A DNA stretch of 41,702 nucleotides from Rickettsiaceae bacterium (GTDB lineage: Bacteria > Pseudomonadota > Alphaproteobacteria > Rickettsiales > Rickettsiaceae): positions 1 through 41,702 of the forward strand of contig JAJFBM010000008.1 in assembly GCA_020697135.1 (NCBI GenBank), read 5' to 3'. Both the position numbers and the translations under genes were made by a program. The notes under the pieces are model-generated. The model did no database searches and was not told where the DNA came from. It worked only from the letters and a program-made list of their open reading frames with translations. Position 1 is the stretch's first letter. Every line of letters starts with the position of its first letter. Positions 16,560 to 25,199 of this stretch are shown piece after piece.

Positions 16560-17066
16560 GTGGAGGCAAATGTTTCTAATCCAGATGTTACAAACTCTAT
16601 AAAAGAAAAAATCTTCAAAGCAAAATACTCTTTGCCACAATATGGTAAAAAATCTTATGAACCAGAAAAAGAAATACTAACTCCTTTAACAACATTGCAC
16701 AGCAGCAGTTGGATGGCTTTCCACAAATTATTGCCAGGTTGTGTATTAAGTGAATGCGAAAAATTTCTGAGGTTGGTCCAAAAAGATCCCATTAATGCTA
16801 AAGTTGCATTTAGCAAAGATATGATAAATTATGGAAGATGTTTTGAGGATGCGAAGAAAAAAAATCCAGGTTTCTTCCTATCATTAATAGATAACGAACT
16901 TAAAGGCAAATACTCTTCAAAACAAGTTGATAGTTTGCATAAAATAGAAGATGGTGCATGGCTTATAGAAAATGTAGCTGAGTTTAACGATCCTGCTTTT
17001 GACCCTTACGACATAATTGGTGAAGACCATCCAAGGCGTTCTGATAGTGGTGATTTATTTGGATGA
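16560..17066 (+). CDS. Unknown protein, C-terminal piece of the same frameshifted gene
   Basis: 168 residues if the GTG at 16560 is used. The frame is actually open from 16503 with no ATG and no good ribosome binding site, consistent with its being the downstream part of a broken gene. It contains the second copy of the domain (CVLSECEKFLRLVQKDP, GRCFEDAKKKNPGF, SLHKIEDGAWLIENV) and an acidic C-terminus ending HPRRSDSGDLFG. No known family is recognised, and there are no membrane segments or signal peptide. If the A5 tract at 16501-16505 had one more A, both pieces would read as a single protein of about 275 residues. A sequencing error, true pseudogenisation or transcriptional slippage cannot be separated here. 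Confidence 0.55.
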   Translation: MEANVSNPDVTNSIKEKIFKAKYSLPQYGKKSYEPEKEILTPLTTLHSSSWMAFHKLLPGCVLSECEKFLRLVQKDPINAKVAFSKDMINYGRCFEDAKKKNPGFFLSLIDNELKGKYSSKQVDSLHKIEDGAWLIENVAEFNDPAFDPYDIIGEDHPRRSDSGDLFG

Positions 17067-17090
17067 AGTATAGTTTATGCTAATAAAATT

Positions 17091-17867
17091 TTATTCCTCA
17101 ACCTCTACTTCTAGCAGCATAATTGAATGGTCAGATACCTCATCAGGTAATACCACAAAGTTTAGCACTTTGATACTTGGAGAGGTTAGAACATAATCAG
17201 CAAATCTTTCTGGTTTATCATAGTAACTCGTACGAGTTGATTTAATATTATGTATAGTCACAAGATTATCCATATCTTTCTCTATAATCCTCATACTTTC
17301 AGTATCAGGCCGCAAATTTAAATCACCACATAATATTATCGGCGTATCAAGAGAATCCATGAAAGCTCGAATTATATTGGACTGCAAAATCCTCTCAGGA
17401 CTATCATTTTTCCCCATGCCGTTCCATAGGCCGTGAATATTTAAGACAGTATAAATTTTGCCATTTAGCTTAATTCTTATCCACTGCAATTTGCGAGGAT
17501 GAGTTGGCCCCCTTCCTGTGTAATTTGGATTAATATGTATATCAAGCTCCCCTTCTCCTAGAACTTTTATTTTTTTGTTAATAAATATAGCCATTCCAAA
17601 TATTTCGCCAACTAAGCTTCTGAAATAGCCTATATGATTCGGTAGAAGTGCATTGATTTCTGAGAATATATTTAAGCTCACGATTTTATCATCTGTAGAG
17701 ATTTTATGCTGAGCATCTTTATATACTTCCTGCAAGCAGAAAATATCATAATCCTTATATTGCTCAATAAATTTCAAAAGAGGATTACGAACTATGCCCC
17801 CCCAAATATTGAGGTTAACAATTTTTAGCCTGTTTTTTGCTTTAGGCTTTGGACTTTTAATTATCAT
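17091..17867 (-). CDS. Endonuclease/exonuclease/phosphatase family protein
   Basis: 258 residues of the metal-dependent EEP superfamily (DNase I, exonuclease III, inositol phosphatases, sphingomyelinases). All catalytic positions are visible: N20 in VNLNIWGG, E47 in CLQEV, H145 in LNIHGLW, D182 and N184 in CGDLNLRPD, D224 in FADYV, and D246-H247 in SDHSIML. The protein should therefore be active. The substrate cannot be told from sequence; nuclease, phosphoinositide phosphatase and sphingomyelinase are all possible. It lacks a signal peptide, so it acts in the cytoplasm or is secreted by a dedicated system. It is a lone minus-strand gene at the edge of the accessory island, convergent with the frameshifted gene. 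No ribosome binding site is obvious. Confidence 0.82.
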   Translation of the reverse strand: MIIKSPKPKAKNRLKIVNLNIWGGIVRNPLLKFIEQYKDYDIFCLQEVYKDAQHKISTDDKIVSLNIFSEINALLPNHIGYFRSLVGEIFGMAIFINKKIKVLGEGELDIHINPNYTGRGPTHPRKLQWIRIKLNGKIYTVLNIHGLWNGMGKNDSPERILQSNIIRAFMDSLDTPIILCGDLNLRPDTESMRIIEKDMDNLVTIHNIKSTRTSYYDKPERFADYVLTSPSIKVLNFVVLPDEVSDHSIMLLEVEVEE

Positions 17868-18065
17868 TTTATATTTATATTTTGCGAACTACCTATAAGG
17901 CAATCCGCTAAAATTCCTATTAGAATATTTTATTTAATCCCATTTAAGACGGGAAGTTTGTTTGAGGTTAATATATAATTATTAAAGAATTATTAAAATG
18001 AGTTTGAAGCGAGAATTTTAAAGGAATGAGCAGAATGAAATGTATTATTTAAGCAATAATTTGGA

Positions 18066-18101
18066 TAAGAAAAGAGACGCTTTGAATTTAAAGCGCCTCT
18101 T
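18066..18101 (-). terminator. Terminator of the rimP-to-rpsO operon
   Basis: On the minus strand AAGAGGCGCTTT pairs with AAAGCGTCTCTT (12 pairs, one G-U) around a six-base loop and is followed by a T-rich stretch. It lies directly after the rpsO stop at 18108. The region 17868-18065 upstream of it contains nothing else I can support. Confidence 0.82.
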
Positions 18102-18107
18102 ATGGGA

Positions 18108-18377
18108 TTATCTACGAATACCAAGTCTTTGTATTAGATTTTGATATCTTGCAACTTCACATTTCTTAATATAGTTAAGTAATCTTCTTCTACGACCTAC
18201 TAAAATAAGCAGTCCTCTTCTAGAGTGGAAGTCTTTATGATTTACTTTGCAGTGTTCTGTTAAATTGTTAATACGCTCAGTTAGAATTGCAACTTGCACT
18301 TCTGCTGAACCTGTATCATTATCATTAACAGCATATTCTTGAATTAATTCTTGTTTTTTTTCTGGTTTAATCGACAT
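18108..18377 (-). CDS. rpsO: 30S ribosomal protein S15
   Basis: 89 residues from the ATG at 18377, the normal length for S15. In-frame TTG and GTG codons just upstream would add two residues but lie too close to the ribosome binding site AGGAG at 18385-18389. Conserved blocks include [40 protein letters not shown] and a C-terminal [13 protein letters not shown]15 is a primary binder of 16S rRNA in the platform of the small subunit. It is the last gene of the operon, 13 bases after truB, so its ribosome binding site sits against the truB stop. pnp, the usual next gene, is absent here. Confidence 0.98.
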   Translation of the reverse strand: MSIKPEKKQELIQEYAVNDNDTGSAEVQVAILTERINNLTEHCKVNHKDFHSRRGLLILVGRRRRLLNYIKKCEVARYQNLIQRLGIRR

Positions 18378-18390
18378 CACCAACTCCTAT

Positions 18391-19269
18391 TTATAAATTG
18401 AAAACTCTACTTGAATGGAATAAGCCACTTAGAATACTACCTATTGCTAGCAATTTGCCATTATATTTTAACCAAATCAAATCCTGATTTGTAGAATCTA
18501 ATTCAACCTTTTGGCCAAATCGCACTTTTTGCGCAATAGAATCACTAATATCTAGAACCGGGATGCCGTCCAGCACCTTATCCACTCTTTCAACTAAACT
18601 CACAAACTCTTTAGAATCAATATTTTGTAGATATTTAAAATCTACAGCCTTTTCAATCCTAAATTGTCCAACTTGTAAGCGGGCTAATTCTATCACAAAT
18701 CCACAAGTTTGCAAGCTTTTTGCTATATCCTCAGCTAAAGTCCTTATATAGGTACCTTTAGAGCATTTAACAATATAATTTACTTGTTTAAGTTCTGAAT
18801 CATATTTAGTAAGCTGTAGATCATAAATTGTTATCTTCCTTGATTCAAGTGTAACTTCCTTTCCTTGCCTTGCTAGGTCATATGCTCTTTTGCCATTAAC
18901 TTTAATAGCCGAATAAATAGGTGGAACTTGCTCAATTATACCAATAAATTTCTGTAATACCCCTCGACATTCTTCTTGCGTTGGAAAATATTCAGAAGTC
19001 GCAATTATCCTACCCTCTCTATCAGCTGTATCTCTTTGTTCTCCAAACTGAATAGTAAAACTATAACTCTTCTCAGCATCCATAAGATATTGAGATAGTT
19101 TTGTAGCTTCACCAATAGCAATAGGTAACACTCCGCTTGCTAGGGGATCTAATGTTCCTGTATGGCCAATTTTATCAATTTTAAACTGTCTTTTAAGGGA
19201 TGTTACAATATATGACGAGGTGCAACCAAGTGGTTTATTAATATTAATCCAACCGTTTATTTTATCCAT
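18391..19269 (-). CDS. truB: tRNA pseudouridine(55) synthase
   Basis: 292 residues. TruB converts U55 in the T loop of tRNAs to pseudouridine and also helps tRNA fold. The N-terminus GWININKPLGCTSSYIV and the catalytic block IGHTGTLDPLASGVLPIAIG, with the nucleophile D41, are intact. The segment CSKGTYIRTLAEDIAKSL is the RTL motif that binds the flipped base. A C-terminal PUA-like region follows (DSIAQKVRFGQKVEL). It is in the same order as in other alphaproteobacteria, between rbfA (44-base gap) and rpsO. No strong ribosome binding site is visible before the ATG. Confidence 0.97.
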   Translation of the reverse strand: MDKINGWININKPLGCTSSYIVTSLKRQFKIDKIGHTGTLDPLASGVLPIAIGEATKLSQYLMDAEKSYSFTIQFGEQRDTADREGRIIATSEYFPTQEECRGVLQKFIGIIEQVPPIYSAIKVNGKRAYDLARQGKEVTLESRKITIYDLQLTKYDSELKQVNYIVKCSKGTYIRTLAEDIAKSLQTCGFVIELARLQVGQFRIEKAVDFKYLQNIDSKEFVSLVERVDKVLDGIPVLDISDSIAQKVRFGQKVELDSTNQDLIWLKYNGKLLAIGSILSGLFHSSRVFNL

Positions 19270-19313
19270 AAGTATTTAAATTAAGGGAGTAAGGAGAGAG
19301 GCTTGCAAATATT

Positions 19314-19706
19314 TCAATCAGATTCACTGCTTGCAACGTTATTTTTCTTAAGCAGCTTATCAATTGTAAAAGCTTGCTCAAAGGTTGAATCATATACAAA
19401 TTTTAGCTCAGGAGAATATTTTAAGTTGACTTTTTTTGTAACAAGCGCCCTGATAGAATATTTAGATGCATCTAAAGCATCGATTAAATCTTTCTCTGTT
19501 ATTTTAGAAAGGCCAAAAGGCAATACAAAACAAGTTGCAATTTTCATATCAGGTGAAAGTTTAACGTCAGAAACTGTTACAGATGCAGTTATTAAACGTG
19601 GATCTAACGCTTTGCCATTCCTTAAGACTTCAATTAAAGCCTCCCTTATAAGGTTAGCTGCTCTCAATTGTCTTTGTGAAGGTGATTTAGATGGTCTTTT
19701 AATCAT
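19314..19706 (-). CDS. rbfA: 30S ribosome-binding factor A
   Basis: 130 residues. RbfA is a KH-fold maturation factor that binds the 30S subunit near the 5' end of 16S rRNA and assists its late assembly. Recognisable features are the N-terminal SQRQLRAANLIREALIEVLR, the central DPRLITASVTVSDVKLSPDM and the strand region KIATCFVLPFG. The tail (FTIDKLLKKNNVASSESD) is poorly conserved, as usual. The gene sits 78 bases downstream of infB and 44 bases upstream of truB, in the standard order. Confidence 0.95.
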   Translation of the reverse strand: MIKRPSKSPSQRQLRAANLIREALIEVLRNGKALDPRLITASVTVSDVKLSPDMKIATCFVLPFGLSKITEKDLIDALDASKYSIRALVTKKVNLKYSPELKFVYDSTFEQAFTIDKLLKKNNVASSESD

Positions 19707-19784
19707 ATATACTATACTAATACTAATTATGCCTAGAAACAGCTTTTATATCTCAACTATTTCTAGGTGCTGTGAAAGTAATTT

Positions 19785-22328
19785 TTACAAAGTTCTCTTT
19801 TCTTCAACTAATTCGAACACTTCAATCTTATCGCCTACTCTAATATCTTCATAATTTTCAAGCGCAATACCACATTCATAACCTTCTTTAACTTCTTTTA
19901 CGTCGTCTTTGAAACGTCTGAGTGTCTTAAGCTTACCTTCATGTATTACAATATCATCACGGAGTAAGCGCATACCTGCCCCACGTTTAATGATACCTTT
20001 AGTAACATAAGAACCTGCTATTTTACCAACTTTAGTAATATTAAATACTTGGCGAATTTCTACTGAGCCAATATATTCTTCTCTAATAATTGGTGAAAGC
20101 ATACCGCTCATTACAAGTTTAACATCATCGATAAGATTATAAATAATTGAATAATATCTTATATCCACATTATTTTTATCCGCCATACTTGCAGCTGTAC
20201 CGCTTGCTCTAACATTGAAACCTACAATTATTGCATTAGATGCTTGCGCAAGCGCAACATCAGATTCCGTTATACCGCCAACTGCTGTGTGAAGAATTTT
20301 AACCCTTACTTCTTGGCTTGGCAATTTATCAAGACTGCCAACAATAGCTTCAATCGAACCTTGCACGTCTCCTTTAATAATCATTGGAAGCTCTTTGATA
20401 CTGCCATCACCTGAAGCTTTGCTAAATAAATCTTCTAACGATACTTTTTTAGCAGCTGATACTTTTAATTCACGCTCCTTTCTCTCACGATATTCACTAA
20501 TATCACGTGCTTGTTTTTCAGTTTGCGCTACAGCAAATTGATCGCCTGCATGAGGTGGTTTATCTAGACCAATAATCTCTACTGGCATTGAAGGAGTAGT
20601 TTCATGTATATCTATTCCTTTGTCATTTAGCATTCTCTTAACTTTACCATAGGCTTGCCCAGCTACAACAAGATCCCCTACTTTTAAAGTACCTCTTTGA
20701 ACAAGTACAGTTGCAACTGCCCCCTTACCTTTATCCACACGAGCCTCAATAACCGCACCTGATGCAGGAGCATTAGGATTAGCTTTAAGCTCAAGCATCT
20801 CTGCAACAAGAAGAACTGATTCCAAAAGTTTATCTAAATTAATTCTCTTCAGCGCTGAAACTGGGACAATAATTATATCACCACCTAAATCTTCTGCAAC
20901 CAAATCATGCATTAAAAGCTCGTTCTTTACCTTATCTGGATTTGCATCAGGCTTATCAATTTTATTTACTGCAACGATAATAGGTACACCTGCAGCCTTA
21001 GCATGATTAATAGCCTCAACTGTTTGTGCTTTAATACCATCATCTGCTGCAACAACAAGTATTACTATATCAGTTACTTTTGCACCACGTGTACGCATCT
21101 CAGTGAAAGCTTCGTGACCAGGCGTGTCAATGAACGTTATATGTTTGCCAGATTCAAGCTCTACTCTATAAGCCCCAATATGCTGTGTAATACCACCTGC
21201 TTCTCTTGCTGCAATATCAGTAGATTTAAGCGCATCAAGAAGCGATGTTTTACCATGATCAACGTGCCCCATTACTGTGACAACTGGCGCTCTAGGCATT
21301 AAGCCTTCTGGTTTGTCGTCCAAAGTAGTAAGAATATTCTCAACATCTGATTCTTGCACCCTCTTAACAGTATGCCCAAGAGTACTTGCAACAAGCTCTG
21401 CAGTATCTGCATCTATCGTTTGACTTGCACTTGCTATAATACCTAGCTTCATTAATTCTTTAATCACATCAGCAACACGCTCTGACATACGATTGGCTAG
21501 ATCGCCTACACTGATATTTTCAGGAAGGACTACTTCTCTGTAAAGCTTCTCAATTGGTGCAGCTATATGTTTTCTTTTCTCTTTTTCTCTTGCTCTTCTA
21601 ATAGATGCAAGGCTTCTTGTTCTAACAGATTCACCTTCATCATCAAGCAAATTAAAAATATCAGTTTTCTTTAATTTTCTTGGTTCTTCTTTTTTAACCT
21701 TAGCAAAAGCAGATTTTGCATCAGCAAGCTTCTTAGCTTCAATTTCTTCATCTGATTCTAAATCTGCCGCTTTCTCATTCTTTGCCTGATGTTTAATTGG
21801 TTGTGATTGAGGTGCACTAATTTTAGGTTCTGCATTTGCAACGCTTGAAGATAATACTCTTTTATTATGCTCAAGAACCGAAAGAGTTTTTGATGCTTCA
21901 TTCTTATCTAATGAAGGAACCTTAAGGATAGACTCAGGCTCTTTTGCAGAATCTAATTCTTCAATATTAACTTCTGAAGCTTCATTGAATTCGATTGATT
22001 CATCTAATGTTTTAGCCTCATTCTCTTGGCGATGTTTAGAGGTCTCTGCTGCACGCTTTAAAACATTGAGCCTTGCATTTACTTCAGCATTAGTTAACCC
22101 CCCAGCATCTCTTACCACTGCAGCATTATCGCCTTCATCCTTAGTTGCCTTGCCCAGACCCTGAGGCGAAATCTTATTCCTTTTCACTTCCACAGTTACG
22201 GTATTTGTCCGCGAGGTTATAAAGTTCTTTTTAAGCGCAGAAACGTCAACCGTCTTATTGAGCGATAATTTATTACCGCTTAAAGTTAATTTCTTAGGTT
22301 TATCGTCTTTGTTATCAGTCTCAGTCAT
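19785..22328 (-). CDS. infB: Translation initiation factor IF-2
   Basis: 847 residues. IF-2 is the GTPase that positions fMet-tRNA and promotes subunit joining. The first ~250 residues are charged and low complexity. An IF2_N module lies at ~265-305 ([20 protein letters not shown]). The G domain follows with GHVDHGKTS (near 353), [12 protein letters not shown] and NKIDKP, all intact. After this come domains II, III and the C-terminal fMet-tRNA-binding barrel ([36 protein letters not shown]). In the 215-base gap after nusA no ylxR-type gene is found, although one is usual in alphaproteobacteria. A hairpin (AAGCTTT/AAAGCTT, 22348-22366) lies about 20 bases before the ATG and might affect translation. 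A TATAAT-like element in the gap could give an internal promoter. Confidence 0.97.
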   Translation of the reverse strand: MTETDNKDDKPKKLTLSGNKLSLNKTVDVSALKKNFITSRTNTVTVEVKRNKISPQGLGKATKDEGDNAAVVRDAGGLTNAEVNARLNVLKRAAETSKHRQENEAKTLDESIEFNEASEVNIEELDSAKEPESILKVPSLDKNEASKTLSVLEHNKRVLSSSVANAEPKISAPQSQPIKHQAKNEKAADLESDEEIEAKKLADAKSAFAKVKKEEPRKLKKTDIFNLLDDEGESVRTRSLASIRRAREKEKRKHIAAPIEKLYREVVLPENISVGDLANRMSERVADVIKELMKLGIIASASQTIDADTAELVASTLGHTVKRVQESDVENILTTLDDKPEGLMPRAPVVTVMGHVDHGKTSLLDALKSTDIAAREAGGITQHIGAYRVELESGKHITFIDTPGHEAFTEMRTRGAKVTDIVILVVAADDGIKAQTVEAINHAKAAGVPIIVAVNKIDKPDANPDKVKNELLMHDLVAEDLGGDIIIVPVSALKRINLDKLLESVLLVAEMLELKANPNAPASGAVIEARVDKGKGAVATVLVQRGTLKVGDLVVAGQAYGKVKRMLNDKGIDIHETTPSMPVEIIGLDKPPHAGDQFAVAQTEKQARDISEYRERKERELKVSAAKKVSLEDLFSKASGDGSIKELPMIIKGDVQGSIEAIVGSLDKLPSQEVRVKILHTAVGGITESDVALAQASNAIIVGFNVRASGTAASMADKNNVDIRYYSIIYNLIDDVKLVMSGMLSPIIREEYIGSVEIRQVFNITKVGKIAGSYVTKGIIKRGAGMRLLRDDIVIHEGKLKTLRRFKDDVKEVKEGYECGIALENYEDIRVGDKIEVFELVEEKRTL

Positions 22329-22543
22329 AGTTACCTATTTTTCGCTTAAGCTTTTACTTAAAGCTTAGCTTGTCAAATTATATAAAATATTACCCAAAAT
22401 TTTAGGTTTTATCCTTATAGATATTACATTTAATAAATGTACAATTCTAATTCATCGTTTTTTGATAAATCCCTTATTTTATAGTGATTATTTTGTTTGC
22501 CAATATTTTTTCTCAATGCTTATAGCCTACGCTACTAGCAAGT

Positions 22544-24046
22544 TTACTCCTTGCCAGCTTCGTAATTACGTGCAGTATTTAACAATTCTTTTATATCCTT
22601 GTCACTTACATCACTAATCGGGATCAGCTTTTTAAATTCATGAATATTTAATTCCCCTAAATCTTCAATAGATTTAACCCCATTTTCAGCAAGTACTACT
22701 ATATTTTCAGGTGAGAAATCTGCAAGAACATCAATTAATTCTTGTTCTACGCCAAGCTCTTCAAGCCTGTTGATGATATTCTCATTCTTATCATTAATAT
22801 ATTGCTCTGCACGGTTCTTAAGTTCAGATGCAAGTTCTTCATCGAACCCTTCAATATTAGCAAGAACATCTGCACTTACATTTGCAATTTGTTCAATGGA
22901 TGAGAATCCTTCAACAGTAAGTAATTGTGCAATCACTTCTTCAACATCCAAATGGCGCATAAATAATTCTGTTGTGGAAGAGAATTCATCAGCCCTACGT
23001 TTAGATTCCTGCTCTTCAGTCATAACATCAATACCCCAGCCTATTAGCTTTGAAGCAAGACGTACATTTTGACCTTTTCTACCAATTGCAATACTTAACT
23101 GATCTGTTGGAAGAACTACTTCAACCTTATGCTTAATTTCATCAATCACTACTTTAGATATTGTTGCAGGAGCAAGTGCATTAATAGTAAATTGAGCAAT
23201 ATCATTACTCCATTCAATAACGTCAATCTTTTCTCCATTCAACTCATTACTAACTGCTCTAACCCTTGCACCCCTAATACCAATACAAGAGCCTACCGCA
23301 TCTAAGTTCATATCTGATGAAAATACTGCCATTTTAGCTTTTGAACCTGGATCACGAGCAATTGCTCTGATCTCAATAATATTATCGTATATTTCTGGCA
23401 CTTCAAGCTCAAATAATTTTGCTAAGAATCTATTATCTGTACGAGATAAAAATATTTGTGGCCCTGAGTTTTCATGTCTGACATCTTGGACATATGCTCT
23501 TATGCTATTATTTATTTTATAAGTCTCATTCTTAATCAGCTGATCACGTTTAATAATAGCTTCAGCACGGCCAAGGTCAACTACTACATCACCAAACTCA
23601 ACTCTTTTTACTGTTCCATTTAAAATTTCACCAATACGACCTTTAAAGTCATTATATTGCTTCTCTCTCTCAGCATCACGTACTTTTTGCATGATTACTT
23701 GCTTAGCTATTTGCGCTGCAACTCTTCCTAAATCAATAGGGGGCAAAAGATCATATACTTGTCCACCAAGCTTAGCTTCTGGGTCACGCTCTAAAGCATC
23801 TTGTAAGGAGATTTGTGTAAAGTAATCTTCGACATTATCAACAATATCCAACACTCTATATAATTTGACTTCACCATTTTTCTTACTAATTTCAGCTTTA
23901 ATATTATGCTCTTGACCATATTTTCTTCTACCTGCTACCTGGATTGCATCTTCCATTGCAGCAATTATAGAATCTTTTGCAATACCTTTTTCCCTTGCTA
24001 CTGCATCTGCTATTGTTAAAAGCTCTGTGTTGCCAATATTTAACAT
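22544..24046 (-). CDS. nusA: Transcription termination/antitermination protein NusA
   Basis: 500 residues. NusA binds RNA polymerase and controls pausing, termination and antitermination. The order of domains is normal: an N-terminal polymerase-binding domain (~1-125), S1 (~130-200, IGEILNGTVKRVEFGDVVVD), KH1 with IGIRGARVRAVSNEL, and KH2 with LSIAIGRKGQNVRLASKLIG. Two C-terminal acidic helix-hairpin-helix repeats follow (EEVIAQLLTVEGFSSIEQIA and ELIDVLADFSPENIVVLAEN). Presence of both repeats matches the longer proteobacterial NusA. GAGGA precedes the ATG. The gene is 14 bases after rimP, the standard arrangement. Confidence 0.97.
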   Translation of the reverse strand: MLNIGNTELLTIADAVAREKGIAKDSIIAAMEDAIQVAGRRKYGQEHNIKAEISKKNGEVKLYRVLDIVDNVEDYFTQISLQDALERDPEAKLGGQVYDLLPPIDLGRVAAQIAKQVIMQKVRDAEREKQYNDFKGRIGEILNGTVKRVEFGDVVVDLGRAEAIIKRDQLIKNETYKINNSIRAYVQDVRHENSGPQIFLSRTDNRFLAKLFELEVPEIYDNIIEIRAIARDPGSKAKMAVFSSDMNLDAVGSCIGIRGARVRAVSNELNGEKIDVIEWSNDIAQFTINALAPATISKVVIDEIKHKVEVVLPTDQLSIAIGRKGQNVRLASKLIGWGIDVMTEEQESKRRADEFSSTTELFMRHLDVEEVIAQLLTVEGFSSIEQIANVSADVLANIEGFDEELASELKNRAEQYINDKNENIINRLEELGVEQELIDVLADFSPENIVVLAENGVKSIEDLGELNIHEFKKLIPISDVSDKDIKELLNTARNYEAGKE

Positions 24047-24060
24047 GTTTTAGTCCTCAA

Positions 24061-24558
24061 TTACTTAGCTTTTTTTAAAATCTCTTTATACAACTCATCT
24101 GTTAAGACAATATTGCTACTTTTTATATTATCAAACTCAAGCCCTACTTGCTCACGGCTCTCTTGATCTAACATCTCTATATTATCACCATTTACTCCAA
24201 GCAGCTTCCCTCGAAAGGTTTTACGCCCATCCTTTGCAAGCTTTAAACGCACGACAATGACATTACCAGCAAAACGCTCAAAATCAGCCTTCTTTACAAG
24301 TGGCCTTTCAATACCTGGTGAAGATACTTCTAAATGATATTTATCTAATATAACATCTTCAACATCTAAAATAGCCGAAATATGATAGCTAGCCGTTCTG
24401 CAATCTGCGACATTGATTTTCTCTTCATCCTTGCGCTCTATCAAAATCTGTAGAATTTTACTTTGCGTACCAGTAAACTTTATTTGCACTATATTATAAC
24501 CTAAAGAATCTAGCGTATCTTCAATAAGGTTTCTAATTTTACTTTCTACATCAAACAT
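24061..24558 (-). CDS. rimP: Ribosome maturation factor RimP
   Basis: 165 residues, first gene of the operon. RimP (DUF150) binds the 30S subunit and is needed for its maturation at the head/S12 region. The N-terminal domain has IEDTLDSLGYNIVQIKFTG and the conserved DCRTASYHISAILDVEDVI with LEVSSPGIERPLVKKADF. The C-terminal SH3-like domain begins near KTFRGKLLGVNGDNIEML. It sits about 110 bases downstream of a promoter, with a terminator-like hairpin between the two that could control the entire six-gene operon. Confidence 0.96.
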   Translation of the reverse strand: MFDVESKIRNLIEDTLDSLGYNIVQIKFTGTQSKILQILIERKDEEKINVADCRTASYHISAILDVEDVILDKYHLEVSSPGIERPLVKKADFERFAGNVIVVRLKLAKDGRKTFRGKLLGVNGDNIEMLDQESREQVGLEFDNIKSSNIVLTDELYKEILKKAK

Positions 24559-24617
24559 ATGGTGCTATACAGAGCTTTTCCGTCTCATGAAATTATAATT
24601 ATTTAAAGCTCTTGGTA

Positions 24618-24644
24618 ACAAAAAAGGCGGGCACTGCCCACCTT
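24618..24644 (-). terminator. Intrinsic terminator/attenuator in the rimP operon leader
   Basis: On the minus strand AAGGTGGGC pairs with GCCCGCCTT (nine pairs, one G-U) around a three-base loop, followed by TTTTTTGTT. It lies ~50 bases after the predicted start from the promoter at 24677-24705 and ~60 bases before the rimP ATG. On the plus strand the stem has a mismatch and no T-run, so its orientation is clear. It either attenuates the operon or ends a short RNA. Confidence 0.78.
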
Positions 24645-24676
24645 CAATATTGCCGTAGCGCTTTTATTTCACCCAG

Positions 24677-24705
24677 AAGATAGCAAAATTATATATAGAA
24701 GTCAA
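24677..24705 (-). promoter_or_regulatory. Promoter of the rimP-nusA-infB-rbfA-truB-rpsO operon
   Basis: On the minus strand TTGACT (24705-24700), a 17-base spacer and TATCTT (24682-24677). The predicted start is near 24670, giving a leader of about 110 bases with the attenuator-like hairpin inside it. Confidence 0.65.
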
Positions 24706-24790
24706 TAGCTTTAAATATAGACCTTTCTAGCTACCTCTAATAGTTTTTAATTAGAATAAAAAATAAATTATATTTAAGAAGTTTTTAGGC

Positions 24791-24819
24791 TTGCAAATTT
24801 ATCGCAAATAAGATATATA
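24791..24819 (+). promoter_or_regulatory. Promoter of tRNA-Arg
   Basis: TTGCAA at 24791-24796, a 17-base spacer and TATATA at 24814-24819. The predicted start is about 24 bases before the mature tRNA 5' end at 24850. Confidence 0.6.
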
Positions 24820-24849
24820 TGTGACCCACAACTAAATTTTCTTAAGTAA

Positions 24850-24926
24850 GCGCCCTTAGCTCAGCAGGATAGAGCAACAGATTTCTAATCTGTGGGTCAG
24901 GAGTTCGAGTCTCTTAGGGCGCGCCA
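24850..24926 (+). tRNA. tRNA-Arg (TCT anticodon)
   Basis: Acceptor GCGCCCT (24850-24856) pairs with AGGGCGC (24916-24922). The anticodon stem ACAGA/TCTGT encloses TTTCTAA with anticodon TCT, reading AGA/AGG. The T arm contains AGTTCGAGTCT. The discriminator is G at 24923 and CCA is encoded at 24924-24926. AGA is a frequent arginine codon in these AT-rich genes, so this tRNA is expected to be heavily used. Confidence 0.97.
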
Positions 24927-25199
24927 TTTACTAAGCTTTAACTTTCCATCTTAATTATCACATCCTTCTGCTTAGTATATTCACTGTATATGTATATATT
25001 ATTTATTTGATACAGCAAGGGGTGTGTTATTAGGGTAATATAATGTTAGCATACCACCATAATTCAGAATAGTAAGATATAGTTTTATTTTAAGCTAATA
25101 AATCTATAAAATTTAATATTTCTTTATAATTTACCGTATCATTTTTGCAAAAAATCTGTATAATAGCCTGTAATAATCTAATAAATAAAGCTTAAAAAG

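Noticed and set aside
19303-19854. Plus-strand open frame of about 180 codons
   Set aside because: It lies antisense to rbfA and the end of infB, both clearly real, and its protein is low in family-like features.
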